Assembly (NCBI RefSeq): GCF_023703325.1 | Contig: NZ_JAMQGM010000051.1 | Span: 1 to 64,000, forward strand | Direction of reading: 5' to 3' | DNA length: 64,000 nt | Source: Streptomyces meridianus | Lineage (GTDB): Bacteria > Actinomycetota > Actinomycetes > Streptomycetales > Streptomycetaceae | Shown here: positions 8,758 to 16,004 of the stretch, piece after piece | Layout of the letters: each line of letters begins with the position of its first letter | How positions within the stretch are numbered: position 1 is the first letter of the stretch | Program-made: the position numbers and the translations under genes | Notes under the pieces: generated by a model | Told to the model about the DNA's origin: nothing | Database searches by the model: none | Seen by the model: only the letters and a program-made list of their open reading frames with translations

Positions 8758-9795
8758 CTATTCGACAAGGAAGTTGTGGCGCCGGTGCCAGTGGAGGCGG
8801 ACGCGGGAGCCGCGGAAGGCGTCGACGTCGGCGGACGAGGTGTCGAGGTTCTGCTGGACGGCTGTCAGCCGGCCTCCGGTATCGAGGTCCACCAGGAAGC
8901 GGGTGGAGTCGCCGAGGTAGACGACGTCGGCGACAGTGCCCACCGCCGTGGAGTGGTCGCTGCCGACGCCGGCGTCGGCGTCGGCCGGAGCCTGCGCCAG
9001 CCGGATCTTCTCGGGCCGGATGCTGTACGTGCCGGGACTGCCGACGACCTTCTCCGCGCTCTCGCCGGTCAGCAGGTTCGAGGTGCCGACGAAACCGGCG
9101 ACGAAGGGGGTCGCGGGGTGTTCGTACACCTCGGCGGGGGTACCGACCTGTTCGATCCGGCCGCGGTTGAAGACCGCGATCCGGTCGCTCATGGTCAGCG
9201 CCTCCTCCTGGTCGTGGGTGACGAACACGAAGGTGATGCCGACATCGCGCTGCAACTCCTTGAGTTCGACCTGCATTTCCTCGCGCAACTTGAGGTCGAG
9301 GGCGCCGAGGGGCTCGTCGAGGAGGAGGACCTTGGGACGGTTGACCAGGGCGCGGGCGAGCGCGACGCGCTGCCTCTGCCCGCCGGAGAGCTGGGAGGGG
9401 CGCCGGTTTCCGTATCCCTCGAGGCGGACGTCGCGCAGCGCTTCCCGGGCCCGCTCGATCCGCTCCGCCTTGGCCACCTTGCGCACCTTCAGGCCGTAGG
9501 CGACGTTCTGCTCGAGGGTCATGTGCGGGAAGAGGGCGTAGTCCTGGAAGACCGTGTTGACGTCTCGCTCGAAGGGAGCGAGACGGGTGACGTCGCGTCC
9601 CGCCAGTTCGATCGTTCCGCTCGTCGGGGACTCGAAGCCGGCTATGAGGCGGAGGACGGTCGTCTTGCCCGAGCCGGAGGGCCCCAGCATGGAGAAGAAC
9701 TCGCCGTCGCGGATCTCCAGGTCGACGCCGGCGACCGCGTCCACCTCGGCGAAGGACTTGCGCAGGCTCTGCAGCCGGATGGCTGTCCCTTCCAT
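8758..9795 (-). CDS. ABC transporter ATP-binding protein (PotA-like)
   Basis: 345 residues. Walker A GPSGSGKT (38-45), Q-loop in FQDYALFP, signature LSGGQ (136-140), Walker B LLLDEP ending at Asp160-Glu161, and the switch His in FVTHDQEEA are all present. The C-terminal TOBE-like domain (SIRPEKIRL, DSTRFLVDL) is typical of PotA/MalK-type importer ATPases. The ATG at 9795 follows AAAGG; a longer in-frame start upstream would lie inside the predicted promoter. It is the first gene of the four-gene operon and is read divergently from the GntR regulator. Confidence 0.9.
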   Translation of the reverse strand: MEGTAIRLQSLRKSFAEVDAVAGVDLEIRDGEFFSMLGPSGSGKTTVLRLIAGFESPTSGTIELAGRDVTRLAPFERDVNTVFQDYALFPHMTLEQNVAYGLKVRKVAKAERIERAREALRDVRLEGYGNRRPSQLSGGQRQRVALARALVNRPKVLLLDEPLGALDLKLREEMQVELKELQRDVGITFVFVTHDQEEALTMSDRIAVFNRGRIEQVGTPAEVYEHPATPFVAGFVGTSNLLTGESAEKVVGSPGTYSIRPEKIRLAQAPADADAGVGSDHSTAVGTVADVVYLGDSTRFLVDLDTGGRLTAVQQNLDTSSADVDAFRGSRVRLHWHRRHNFLVE

Positions 9796-9832
9796 GACGG
9801 GAACCTTTCTGGTGCTCTGGGCGTTGGCAGAA

Positions 9833-9861
9833 AACATATGAACCCATAGTTCAAACTGCAA
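9833..9861 (-). promoter_or_regulatory. Predicted promoter of the transporter operon with an embedded palindromic operator
   Basis: Reading the minus strand, TTGCAG (9861-9856) and TATGTT (9838-9833) are separated by exactly 17 bp and lie about 38 bp upstream of the ATPase start codon. Inside the spacer is the perfect palindrome TGAAC-CCATA-GTTCA (9839-9853). Position and symmetry suggest an operator through which the divergent GntR protein could block RNA polymerase. The promoter match is moderate (3/6 and 4/6) and the operator role is inference. Confidence 0.5.
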
Positions 9862-9905
9862 TAGCTTCCTGGGGTAAAGTTTCGGTCAAGCGGAAGGTGG
9901 TGCAC

Positions 9906-10646
9906 GTGAGTCGAGTGGAGAACGACGCCCGGCATGCGGTTTTCGCTCCCGTGGACACCGTCGCCCGGGTGGACGCCGTGGTGCGGCGCCTCGGTGATGC
10001 CATTGAGCTGGGCCTTCTCGCCGACGGTGAGCAACTGCCGGGCGAGAGCGAGCTCTCGACCCGGCTCGGCGTCTCCACCGTGACCCTGCGCGAAGCCCTG
10101 ATGGCCCTGCGGCAGCAGGGGCTGGTCACCACCCGTCGCGGCCGGGGCGGCGGCAGCTTCGTCGTGAGCCCCGCCAAGCCGCTGAGCGAGCGGCTGTTCC
10201 TGCGCCTCGCCGACTGGAGCACCCCTGACCTGCGTGATCTCGCCGACCACTGGGCGGCGATCACCGGGGCCGCCGCGCGCCTGGCCGCGCAGCGCACCGA
10301 GCCGGAGGACCTGGCCCCGCTCCACCGCTCCGTGGACGCGCTCGCAGCGGCGACCGAACCCGCGGCCCGCGCCAGGATCCATGCCCGCTTCCACGTCGAA
10401 CTGGCGGCTGCCGCGCAGTCGGCCCGCCTCACGCGTGAGGAGATCCGTTTTCAGGCGGAGATCGGGACGCTACTCTGTCTCGCACTCACCGAGGAGGAGG
10501 ACCACACCCGGACCGTGACCCTCCAACGCACCCTCATCGGCGCCGTGCGCGACGGCGCCGGGGACCGGGCAGGAACCCTGGCCGAAGAGTGCGTACAGGA
10601 CGCAATGGCGCGTCTGATCGGACTGCGCCTCGGCATCGCCGGCTGA
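9906..10646 (+). CDS. GntR-family transcriptional regulator, FadR/FCD subfamily
   Basis: 246 residues. The N-terminal winged helix has the GntR pattern LPGESELSTRLGVSTVTLREALMAL followed by the wing GLVTTRRGRGGGSFV. The C-terminal half is an all-alpha FCD-like ligand domain (DHWAAITGAAARLAAQRTE, ARIHARFHVELAAAA). The start is probably GTG 9906, eight bases after GGAAGG; GTG codons at 9897 and 9900 are alternatives. It is divergent from the polyamine-type ABC operon and followed by a cache-domain gene, so it probably represses the transporter in response to a small molecule such as a polyamine or derivative; this is inferred from context. Confidence 0.88.
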   Translation: MSRVENDARHAVFAPVDTVARVDAVVRRLGDAIELGLLADGEQLPGESELSTRLGVSTVTLREALMALRQQGLVTTRRGRGGGSFVVSPAKPLSERLFLRLADWSTPDLRDLADHWAAITGAAARLAAQRTEPEDLAPLHRSVDALAAATEPAARARIHARFHVELAAAAQSARLTREEIRFQAEIGTLLCLALTEEEDHTRTVTLQRTLIGAVRDGAGDRAGTLAEECVQDAMARLIGLRLGIAG

Positions 10647-10708
10647 CCGCCGTCCGCAAGGGCGCACCGAACTCACCGACCCGCGCAGCAAGCCCCGGAG
10701 GCAGCACC

Positions 10709-11485
10709 GTGGTCACCACACACCCGACCGGCTCTCCCGCCCGCACGGGAGCGTCGGACGTGATCGACGAGGTGAGCCGGATCCTCGAAGGTGTTTTCCA
10801 GGAGGTCGCGAGAACACGCGACCGGTGCGAGCAACTCGCCGCGCCCGCCGACGCCGAGGACCGGGATCTCACCACGGCCGACTTCGCGGCGCTTCCCGAA
10901 CTGCTCAGACAACAGCTCGCATCGGGGCGCGACCTGATCTCCGGAGTGGGCTTCATCGCCGAGCCCGGGCTGCTCGGCGACGTACCGGTCTGGCTCGACT
11001 GGTGGCAGAACGCCCCGGACGGGTCGTTCCGGCCGTTGCAGCTCGACCTGGACCCGAACACCTCCGCGTACTCGGACTACACGCACTGGGAATGGTTCAC
11101 CGTGCCCCGCGCCACGGGCGGCCGGGCCGTCTCCGGGCCGTACGTGGACTACCTGTGCTCCGACGAGTACAGCCTCACCCTCGCCCTGCCCGTGTACTCG
11201 GCCGGCCGGTTCATCGGGGTCGCCGCGGCCGACGTCTACCTGCGGCACTTCGAGAACGCGGTGATGCCCGCCCTGCAACAGCTGCCCGGACCGGCCTGTC
11301 TGGTCAACACCCGGGGCCGGGTGGTGGCCTCCACGGACCCCCGTCACCTGGCCGGGTCGCTGCTGAAGGATCCGCCGCTCGGTGAGACCCGCTCCTCCGC
11401 TGCGGCCCCCGCACCCGGCGGTCCCGGCCCCAGCCTGCTGAGCTGCGGGGAGATACCGCTGCACCTGGTCACCGGACACGCCTGA
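10709..11485 (+). CDS. Cache (PDC-sensor-like) domain protein
   Basis: 258 residues with no signal peptide or membrane segment. The central part looks like a cache/PDC ligand-binding fold: LISGVGFIAEP, WLDWWQ, DPNTSAYSDYTHWEWFTVP, GPYVDYLCSDEYSLTLALPVY, FIGVAAADVYL and the terminal CLVNTRGRVVASTDP. Cache domains normally bind amino acids, amines or carboxylates outside the cell as part of receptors; this one is apparently a free-standing cytoplasmic copy. GTG 10709 follows GGAGG. It is 62 nt downstream of the GntR gene and ahead of a strong terminator, so the two probably form one transcript sensing the transporter substrate. Function beyond ligand binding is unknown. Confidence 0.72.
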   Translation: MVTTHPTGSPARTGASDVIDEVSRILEGVFQEVARTRDRCEQLAAPADAEDRDLTTADFAALPELLRQQLASGRDLISGVGFIAEPGLLGDVPVWLDWWQNAPDGSFRPLQLDLDPNTSAYSDYTHWEWFTVPRATGGRAVSGPYVDYLCSDEYSLTLALPVYSAGRFIGVAAADVYLRHFENAVMPALQQLPGPACLVNTRGRVVASTDPRHLAGSLLKDPPLGETRSSAAAPAPGGPGPSLLSCGEIPLHLVTGHA

Positions 11486-11495
11486 CCCGCCGGCA

Positions 11496-11519
11496 GTCCC
11501 CGGTCGCGGGACCGGGGAC
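11496..11519 (+). terminator. Hairpin terminator after the GntR-cache operon
   Basis: A perfect 10-bp stem, GTCCCCGGTC with GACCGGGGAC, closes a GCGG loop 10 nt after the stop of the cache-domain gene. There is no T-run, as usual in Streptomyces. It separates that operon from the ornithine cyclodeaminase-like gene. Confidence 0.7.
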
Positions 11520-11604
11520 GGTTCGGCCTGCGGTCCGAGGCGGAGGAGGACGCCTCCGTGCGACAGTGCTCCGGTCCGCTCGCCCCGGGGAAAGGCAACC
11601 GCCC

Positions 11605-12510
11605 ATGCCGCCACGACTGTTCGACGACGATGACGTGCGCCGCCTGCTGGACGCACCGACCGCCGTCAGCGCCGTCCGCACGGCGCTGCTGGCCCACGAC
11701 GCCGGCGAACTGGCCGCCCCGGCACGGGTGCACGCCGCGCTCGGAGGGGGATCCCTGGTCTTCACCGCCGGACGTCTGCGCGAGCGGGGCCTGTTCGGCT
11801 TCCGCTCCTACGACACCTTCGCCGGCGCGCAGCAGCTGGTCGCCCTCTGGGACGTACGCAGCGGCGACGTGGTGGCGCTGGTGCACGGACACGAGCTCGG
11901 CCCCCGGCGCACCGGGGCCACCGGAGCCGTGGCCGCCGACGTCGCCGCGAACCCCGGGCCGGTGCGCCTGGGCATGGTGGGCGCGGGCGTGCAGGCCTGG
12001 GCGCAGCTGTGGGCACTGGCCGCCGTGCGGCCGGTGACGGATGTCGTCGTCACGGCCCGGCGCCGGGAGCGCGCCGTGGCCCTCGCCGAACGTGCACGCC
12101 GGGAGCTGGGGTTGCCGGCCGTGGCCGTCGTCCCGGCCGAGGAGGCCGTGCGGGATCGTGACGTGGTGGTCGTGGCGACGAACAGTGCGGCGCCGGTCCT
12201 GGATGCCTCCTGGATCTCACCGGGCACCCATGTCACGACGCTCGGCCCGAAGACCGTCTCCCGGCACGAAGTCCCGGCCACCCTGGTCGACGTGGCGGAC
12301 TGCGTTTTCACCGACTCCGCCGCGCAGAGCTGTGACCTGGGCGAGGAGCACCTCTTCGCCCGCCGCCGCGTTACGGAGCTGGGCGCCGTGGTGGCCGGGT
12401 CGGCAACGGCACGCACCGACCGCCGCGCGATCACCGTGTTCAGCTCGGTGGGCCTGGCGGGCACCGAGGTGGCCGTCGCCGCGGCGCTGTACGACGCTGC
12501 CGGCGACTGA
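11605..12510 (+). CDS. Ornithine cyclodeaminase/mu-crystallin family protein
   Basis: 301 residues. The Rossmann motif LGMVGAGVQAWAQLWAL (GxGxQ) binds NAD(P), and ATNSAAPVLDASWISPGTHVTTLGP is the family's second conserved block. Family members are ornithine or alanine dehydrogenase-like enzymes or reductases of cyclic imines; the residues do not fix which. The ATG at 11605 has GGGGAAAGG upstream. Ornithine is a polyamine precursor, so its position beside a polyamine-type ABC operon, GntR and cache genes suggests a shared amine or amino acid catabolic unit, but a terminator-like hairpin precedes it. Confidence 0.83.
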   Translation: MPPRLFDDDDVRRLLDAPTAVSAVRTALLAHDAGELAAPARVHAALGGGSLVFTAGRLRERGLFGFRSYDTFAGAQQLVALWDVRSGDVVALVHGHELGPRRTGATGAVAADVAANPGPVRLGMVGAGVQAWAQLWALAAVRPVTDVVVTARRRERAVALAERARRELGLPAVAVVPAEEAVRDRDVVVVATNSAAPVLDASWISPGTHVTTLGPKTVSRHEVPATLVDVADCVFTDSAAQSCDLGEEHLFARRRVTELGAVVAGSATARTDRRAITVFSSVGLAGTEVAVAAALYDAAGD

Positions 12511-12517
12511 GGGCCGG

Positions 12518-13744
12518 TCACCGCCCGCGGACGACCAGCCGCCGCGGCGGAATCCCGTCCGCCGGGACGGGCGGGCGCAGCGGTGCGGCGCCCGGGGTGA
12601 GCGAACCGAGGACGCACGCACGGCTCGCGCCGGTGCACGCCGGCACGGTTCCGGGCAGGCCGTGCAGCGTCAGGAACCCGAGCAGCGCGAAGGCCAGGGA
12701 TTCCTTCGCGGCGGATGGCAGGCCGAGTTCGTCCGAGGTGCGCACCGGCACGCCGGGGAGCTCGGCGGCGAGCATCCGCATGAGCACCGGGTTGGCCACG
12801 CCTCCGCCGGAAGCGATGACCTCGGTGCCTCCGTGCGCCCGGACCGCGTCGGCGACGGTGCGGGCGGTCAGTGCGGTGAGCGTGGCGACGACGTCGTCGG
12901 CCGGGACGTCCCCGGTCCTTCCGAGGGCCGCCAGCAGGTAGGGCAGGTGGAACAGTTCCTTGCCGGTGGTCTTGGGGGCGGGGCGGGCGTAGTAGGGGTC
13001 GGCCAGCAGGTGCCGGAGCAACGGAGCACGGACGGTTCCGCGGGCTGCCATGGCCCCGTCCCGGTCGAACGGCAGCCTGCCGCCGGTGAAGTGCCGGACC
13101 GCGGCGTCGATCAGGGCGTTGGCGGGCCCGGTGTCGAACGCCAGGGGCTCCCCGCAGCTGCCGGCGATCGTGATGTTGCCGATGCCGCCCAGGTTGAGCG
13201 CGACCGGTGAACCCGGCCGTCCCTGGAGCCACAGGGTGTCGACGATGCTGACCAGCGGGGCGCCCTGGCCGCCCGCGGCGACGTCCCGGGCACGGAAGTC
13301 CGAGACCACCGGGAGGCCGGTGGCCTCGGCGATCCAGGCGGGCTGCCCGATCTGAAGGGTGCCGCGGACCGCTCCCCCGTCGACCCAGTGGAAGACCGTC
13401 TGGCCGTGCGAGGCGAGCAGGTCCGCGCGGCCGCCGCAGAGCTTCGCGACCGCTTCCCGGGCGGTGGCGGCAAAGGCCCGGCCGATGCCGGTGTCCAGCC
13501 GGCACACGGCCTCCATCGTGGTCGGAGCCGGTGGCAGCGCGGCGGCCAACTCGGCTTGCAGATCGGCCGGATAGGGACGGCTGATCATGCCGAGCGGGGT
13601 GAGGACAAGTGTGCCGTCCTCCAGGAAGACGTCCGCGGCAGCCGCGTCGATGGCGTCGTAGGACGTGCCCGACATCAGTCCGACGACTCTGAGGGCGCCG
13701 GCCGCGGGACGCTCCGGTGGTGCGGTGGTAGTGGCGTCAGTCAC
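12518..13744 (-). CDS. anmK: Anhydro-N-acetylmuramic acid kinase
   Basis: 408 residues of the AnmK family, which hydrolyses and phosphorylates 1,6-anhydro-MurNAc to MurNAc-6-phosphate during peptidoglycan recycling. The phosphate loop GLMSGTSYDAIDAA (22-35) is diagnostic, with SHGQTVFHW, LNLGGIGNIT, FDTGPANALID and ASGGGVANPVLM following in family order. The start GTG at 13744 overlaps the last 8 bases of the upstream MHS transporter gene, so the pair is likely translationally coupled. The 3' end is 7 bases from the convergent ornithine cyclodeaminase-like gene. Confidence 0.93.
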   Translation of the reverse strand: MTDATTTAPPERPAAGALRVVGLMSGTSYDAIDAAAADVFLEDGTLVLTPLGMISRPYPADLQAELAAALPPAPTTMEAVCRLDTGIGRAFAATAREAVAKLCGGRADLLASHGQTVFHWVDGGAVRGTLQIGQPAWIAEATGLPVVSDFRARDVAAGGQGAPLVSIVDTLWLQGRPGSPVALNLGGIGNITIAGSCGEPLAFDTGPANALIDAAVRHFTGGRLPFDRDGAMAARGTVRAPLLRHLLADPYYARPAPKTTGKELFHLPYLLAALGRTGDVPADDVVATLTALTARTVADAVRAHGGTEVIASGGGVANPVLMRMLAAELPGVPVRTSDELGLPSAAKESLAFALLGFLTLHGLPGTVPACTGASRACVLGSLTPGAAPLRPPVPADGIPPRRLVVRGR

Positions 13745-15074
13745 GCAGCTCCCGCCGGTGATCGTCGCCGCGCAGGGCGAGCAGCGCGGGCACGCTGATC
13801 ACGCAGGTCACGACGACGTAGTAGGCGGGAATGTCGACGTTTCCCGTCCGCTTGATGAACTCGGTGATGATCAGGCCCGCGCAGCCGGAGAAGACGGCGT
13901 TGGAGAGCGAATAGGCCAGGCCGAGGCCGGTGCAGCGCACGCGGGTGGGGAACATCTCGGCGAGCATGGCGGGACCGGGACCGGCCATCAGCCCGACCAC
14001 GGCACCGGCGACGAAGACCATGAACGACTTGGCGGCCGTCGAGGACGAGGTGTCCTGGAGCACCGACAGCAGCGGGAAGGCGAGTACGGCGACCAGCGCG
14101 GCACCGGCCGCCATGACGGGCCGTCGCCCGATCCGGTCACTGAGCACACCGGCCGGAACGATCGAGCAGGCGAAGCCCAGGTTGGCCAGCACGGTCGCCA
14201 CCAGAGCCTGCTGGAACGTGGCGTTGAGCGAGTTCTGCAGATATCCGGGCAGGACCACGAGGAAGGTGTATCCGGCGGCGGACCAGCCCATGAGGCGGGC
14301 GATGCCCCAGCCGATGGCCCTGGCGACCTCGCCGGCACGCGGCGGGGCGGCCGGTACCGGCTTCGCGTCCGCGGCGGTACCGGTGCCGCCGGCGTGCGCC
14401 CGTTGGAAGGAAGGGGTCTCCTCGAGCTTGAGCCGCAGCCACAGGGCGACCAGGCCGAGCGGGAGGGCGACCAGGAACGGTACCCGCCAGCCCCAGTCGT
14501 TCATGGCGCTCTCGCTGACGACGCTCGCCAGCCCGGCGGCGAGTCCGGCACCGGCGAGGAGTCCGAGGGCGACGGTGAAGGACTGCCAGGAACCGTAGAG
14601 TCCGCGCTTTCCGGTGGGCGCGAACTCGGTCATCACCGAGACGGCGCCGCCGAACTCACCGCCCGCGGAGAGCCCTTGAACGATCCTGAGACCGGTGAGC
14701 AGCCAGGGCGCGGCCGCTCCGATCGTGGCGTACGTCGGCAGGAGCCCGATCGCCGTGGTCGCAGCTGTCATCAGCAGCACGACCAGGATGAGGGTGGGGC
14801 GCCTGCCGATCCGGTCGGCGGCGCGGCCGAATATCACCGCGCCCAGCGGCCGGAAGAAGAAGGCGAGCGCGAACGACGCATAGGTCTTGACGAGGCTCTC
14901 GGTGTCGCTCGCGCCCGCCAGGCTGAAGAAGTTCGCCGCGATGATCGTGGCGAAGTACCCGTAGACGCCGAACTCGTACCACTCGATGAAGTTGCCGACC
15001 GAACCGGCGATCAGCGCCCGTCGGGCCCGCGGCCCCTGGACGACATCGGCACGGTCCGTCGTGGATGCAGTCAC
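13737..15074 (-). CDS. MFS transporter, metabolite:H+ symporter (MHS) family
   Basis: 445 residues with 12 predicted membrane spans. The MHS opening GSVGNFIEWYEFGVYGYFA is clear, followed by the MFS loop motif GRAADRIGRRPTL after TM2 and its repeat GVLSDRIGRRPVM in the second half, plus QGLSAGGEFGGAVSV in TM4-5. MHS members take up dicarboxylates, betaine, proline, shikimate and similar solutes with protons. GTG 15074 has AAGGAG at good spacing; the frame is open further upstream without family similarity. Coupling to anmK raises the possibility that it imports a muropeptide sugar or related cell-wall product, which is inference. Confidence 0.88.
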   Translation of the reverse strand: MTASTTDRADVVQGPRARRALIAGSVGNFIEWYEFGVYGYFATIIAANFFSLAGASDTESLVKTYASFALAFFFRPLGAVIFGRAADRIGRRPTLILVVLLMTAATTAIGLLPTYATIGAAAPWLLTGLRIVQGLSAGGEFGGAVSVMTEFAPTGKRGLYGSWQSFTVALGLLAGAGLAAGLASVVSESAMNDWGWRVPFLVALPLGLVALWLRLKLEETPSFQRAHAGGTGTAADAKPVPAAPPRAGEVARAIGWGIARLMGWSAAGYTFLVVLPGYLQNSLNATFQQALVATVLANLGFACSIVPAGVLSDRIGRRPVMAAGAALVAVLAFPLLSVLQDTSSSTAAKSFMVFVAGAVVGLMAGPGPAMLAEMFPTRVRCTGLGLAYSLSNAVFSGCAGLIITEFIKRTGNVDIPAYYVVVTCVISVPALLALRGDDHRRELRD

Positions 15075-15187
15075 CGGGCGCTCCTTCTCGGTCGACGACG
15101 CGCGGCATGGCGGATGGCAGAGAGGTCTACACCACTTGGCGGGTGGTGTCCACACTTCTGTGCGAGTACGCGCGCGACGACCGGAGC

Positions 15188-15225
15188 CGGCGGTCTCCGG
15201 AGTCGGCGGTCTCCGGAGTCGGCGG
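15188..15225. repeat. Short tandem repeat, 16-bp unit x 2.4
   Basis: The unit CGGCGGTCTCCGGAGT occurs twice exactly (15188-15203, 15204-15219) and then begins a third time. Each unit contains the palindrome CTCCGGAG. It lies between the cysteine-cluster protein stop and the MHS transporter start; no function is evident. Confidence 0.8.
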
Positions 15226-15234
15226 ACGGCTGTT

Positions 15235-15450
15235 TCAGGAACCCGGGACGTGGTCCAGCCGTCCGGCCTTCGCCTCGTCGAGCAGGGAACCGAACTGATC
15301 CGCACTCATCTGGATCCGCTGGCCGAAGTCGTCTGTGAGCAGAACCCTTTTGTCGGCGCTGGCCCCGGTGTCGACGAACAGTTGCGGGCAGCCGCAGTTG
15401 CAGCTGCCGCAGAAGGTGGCGACGGGTTCGAGCGGGGGTTGTCCGGTCAT
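15235..15450 (-). CDS. Small cysteine-cluster protein, unrecognised
   Basis: 71 residues. The N-terminal part carries four closely spaced cysteines, Cys14, Cys17, Cys19 and Cys21, in ATFCGSCNCGCPQLFVDT (CxxCxCxC). The C-terminal part VLLTDDFGQRIQMSADQFG is acidic and helix-prone, and in spacing resembles the end of small Streptomyces DUF397-like proteins, though I would not assign it there. The cluster could bind zinc or an Fe-S centre, or be a substrate for modification. The ATG at 15450 opens the conserved part; the frame extends 17 codons upstream. Gene boundaries look sound by codon usage; function is unknown. Confidence 0.65.
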   Translation of the reverse strand: MTGQPPLEPVATFCGSCNCGCPQLFVDTGASADKRVLLTDDFGQRIQMSADQFGSLLDEAKAGRLDHVPGS

Positions 15451-15621
15451 GGCTTTTCGCCTTTCGCCGCAGAGGGGGCAGGAACTGACGCGCGGTCGCA
15501 CCGGCGCGTCTTGTCCCTACCCTCACCCGATGTCCGGAAAGCGGAGGAAGGGCGGCGAAGTGCAGGCGCGGATGCACGGCGCCCCGGCGGCGTGCGCCGG
15601 TATGCGCCCCGGCGGCTCCGT

Positions 15622-15849
15622 TCAGGCCAGATGCGTGGCGGTCGGGCGGCGCGGGGACTGGTGCCCGCCACTGGCGAGCATCCGCACCTCGCCGCGCGGG
15701 CTGATCTCGGCCCGCAGGATGCCGCTGTCGTCGCAGTAGACCGGATTGCCTCCCGGGCCCGTTGCGTCGGTTCGGTGGACGACGACCTCGTCGGTGCCCG
15801 CGTCGAGCGCGTGCGCGAAGGTCAGCCGGTACCGGTCTTCGGCAACCAT
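15622..15849 (-). CDS. DUF6296-like small protein
   Basis: 75 residues, MVAEDRYRLTFAHALDAGTD onward, with the block GPGGNPVYCDDSGILRAEIS and EVRMLASGGHQSPRRP that I associate with the Streptomyces DUF6296 family. There is no signal peptide or membrane segment. Function is unknown. The ATG at 15849 has GGGAG at six bases; the ATG at 15855 abuts that ribosome binding site and is less likely. It sits alone between the acyl-CoA synthetase gene and the cysteine-cluster gene, all on the minus strand. Confidence 0.6.
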   Translation of the reverse strand: MVAEDRYRLTFAHALDAGTDEVVVHRTDATGPGGNPVYCDDSGILRAEISPRGEVRMLASGGHQSPRRPTATHLA

Positions 15850-16004
15850 GACCATCTCCCTGACTCGGGCCCCGACACCGGGACCAATGCACCTATGCCG
15901 GACTCCCTCCCATGATGCGCACATCAGGCAATATGTCCACCGCGCTCCGAGGAGCTGCCGCATGCCGGGTCAGGGTCCGTACCGCGCGCTCCGGCGGTCA
16001 CCGG

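Noticed and set aside
6906..9170. A 754-codon plus-strand open frame across the transporter operon
   Set aside because: It is antisense to four ABC transporter genes with complete motifs; composition is Gly/Val/Arg-rich shadow sequence.
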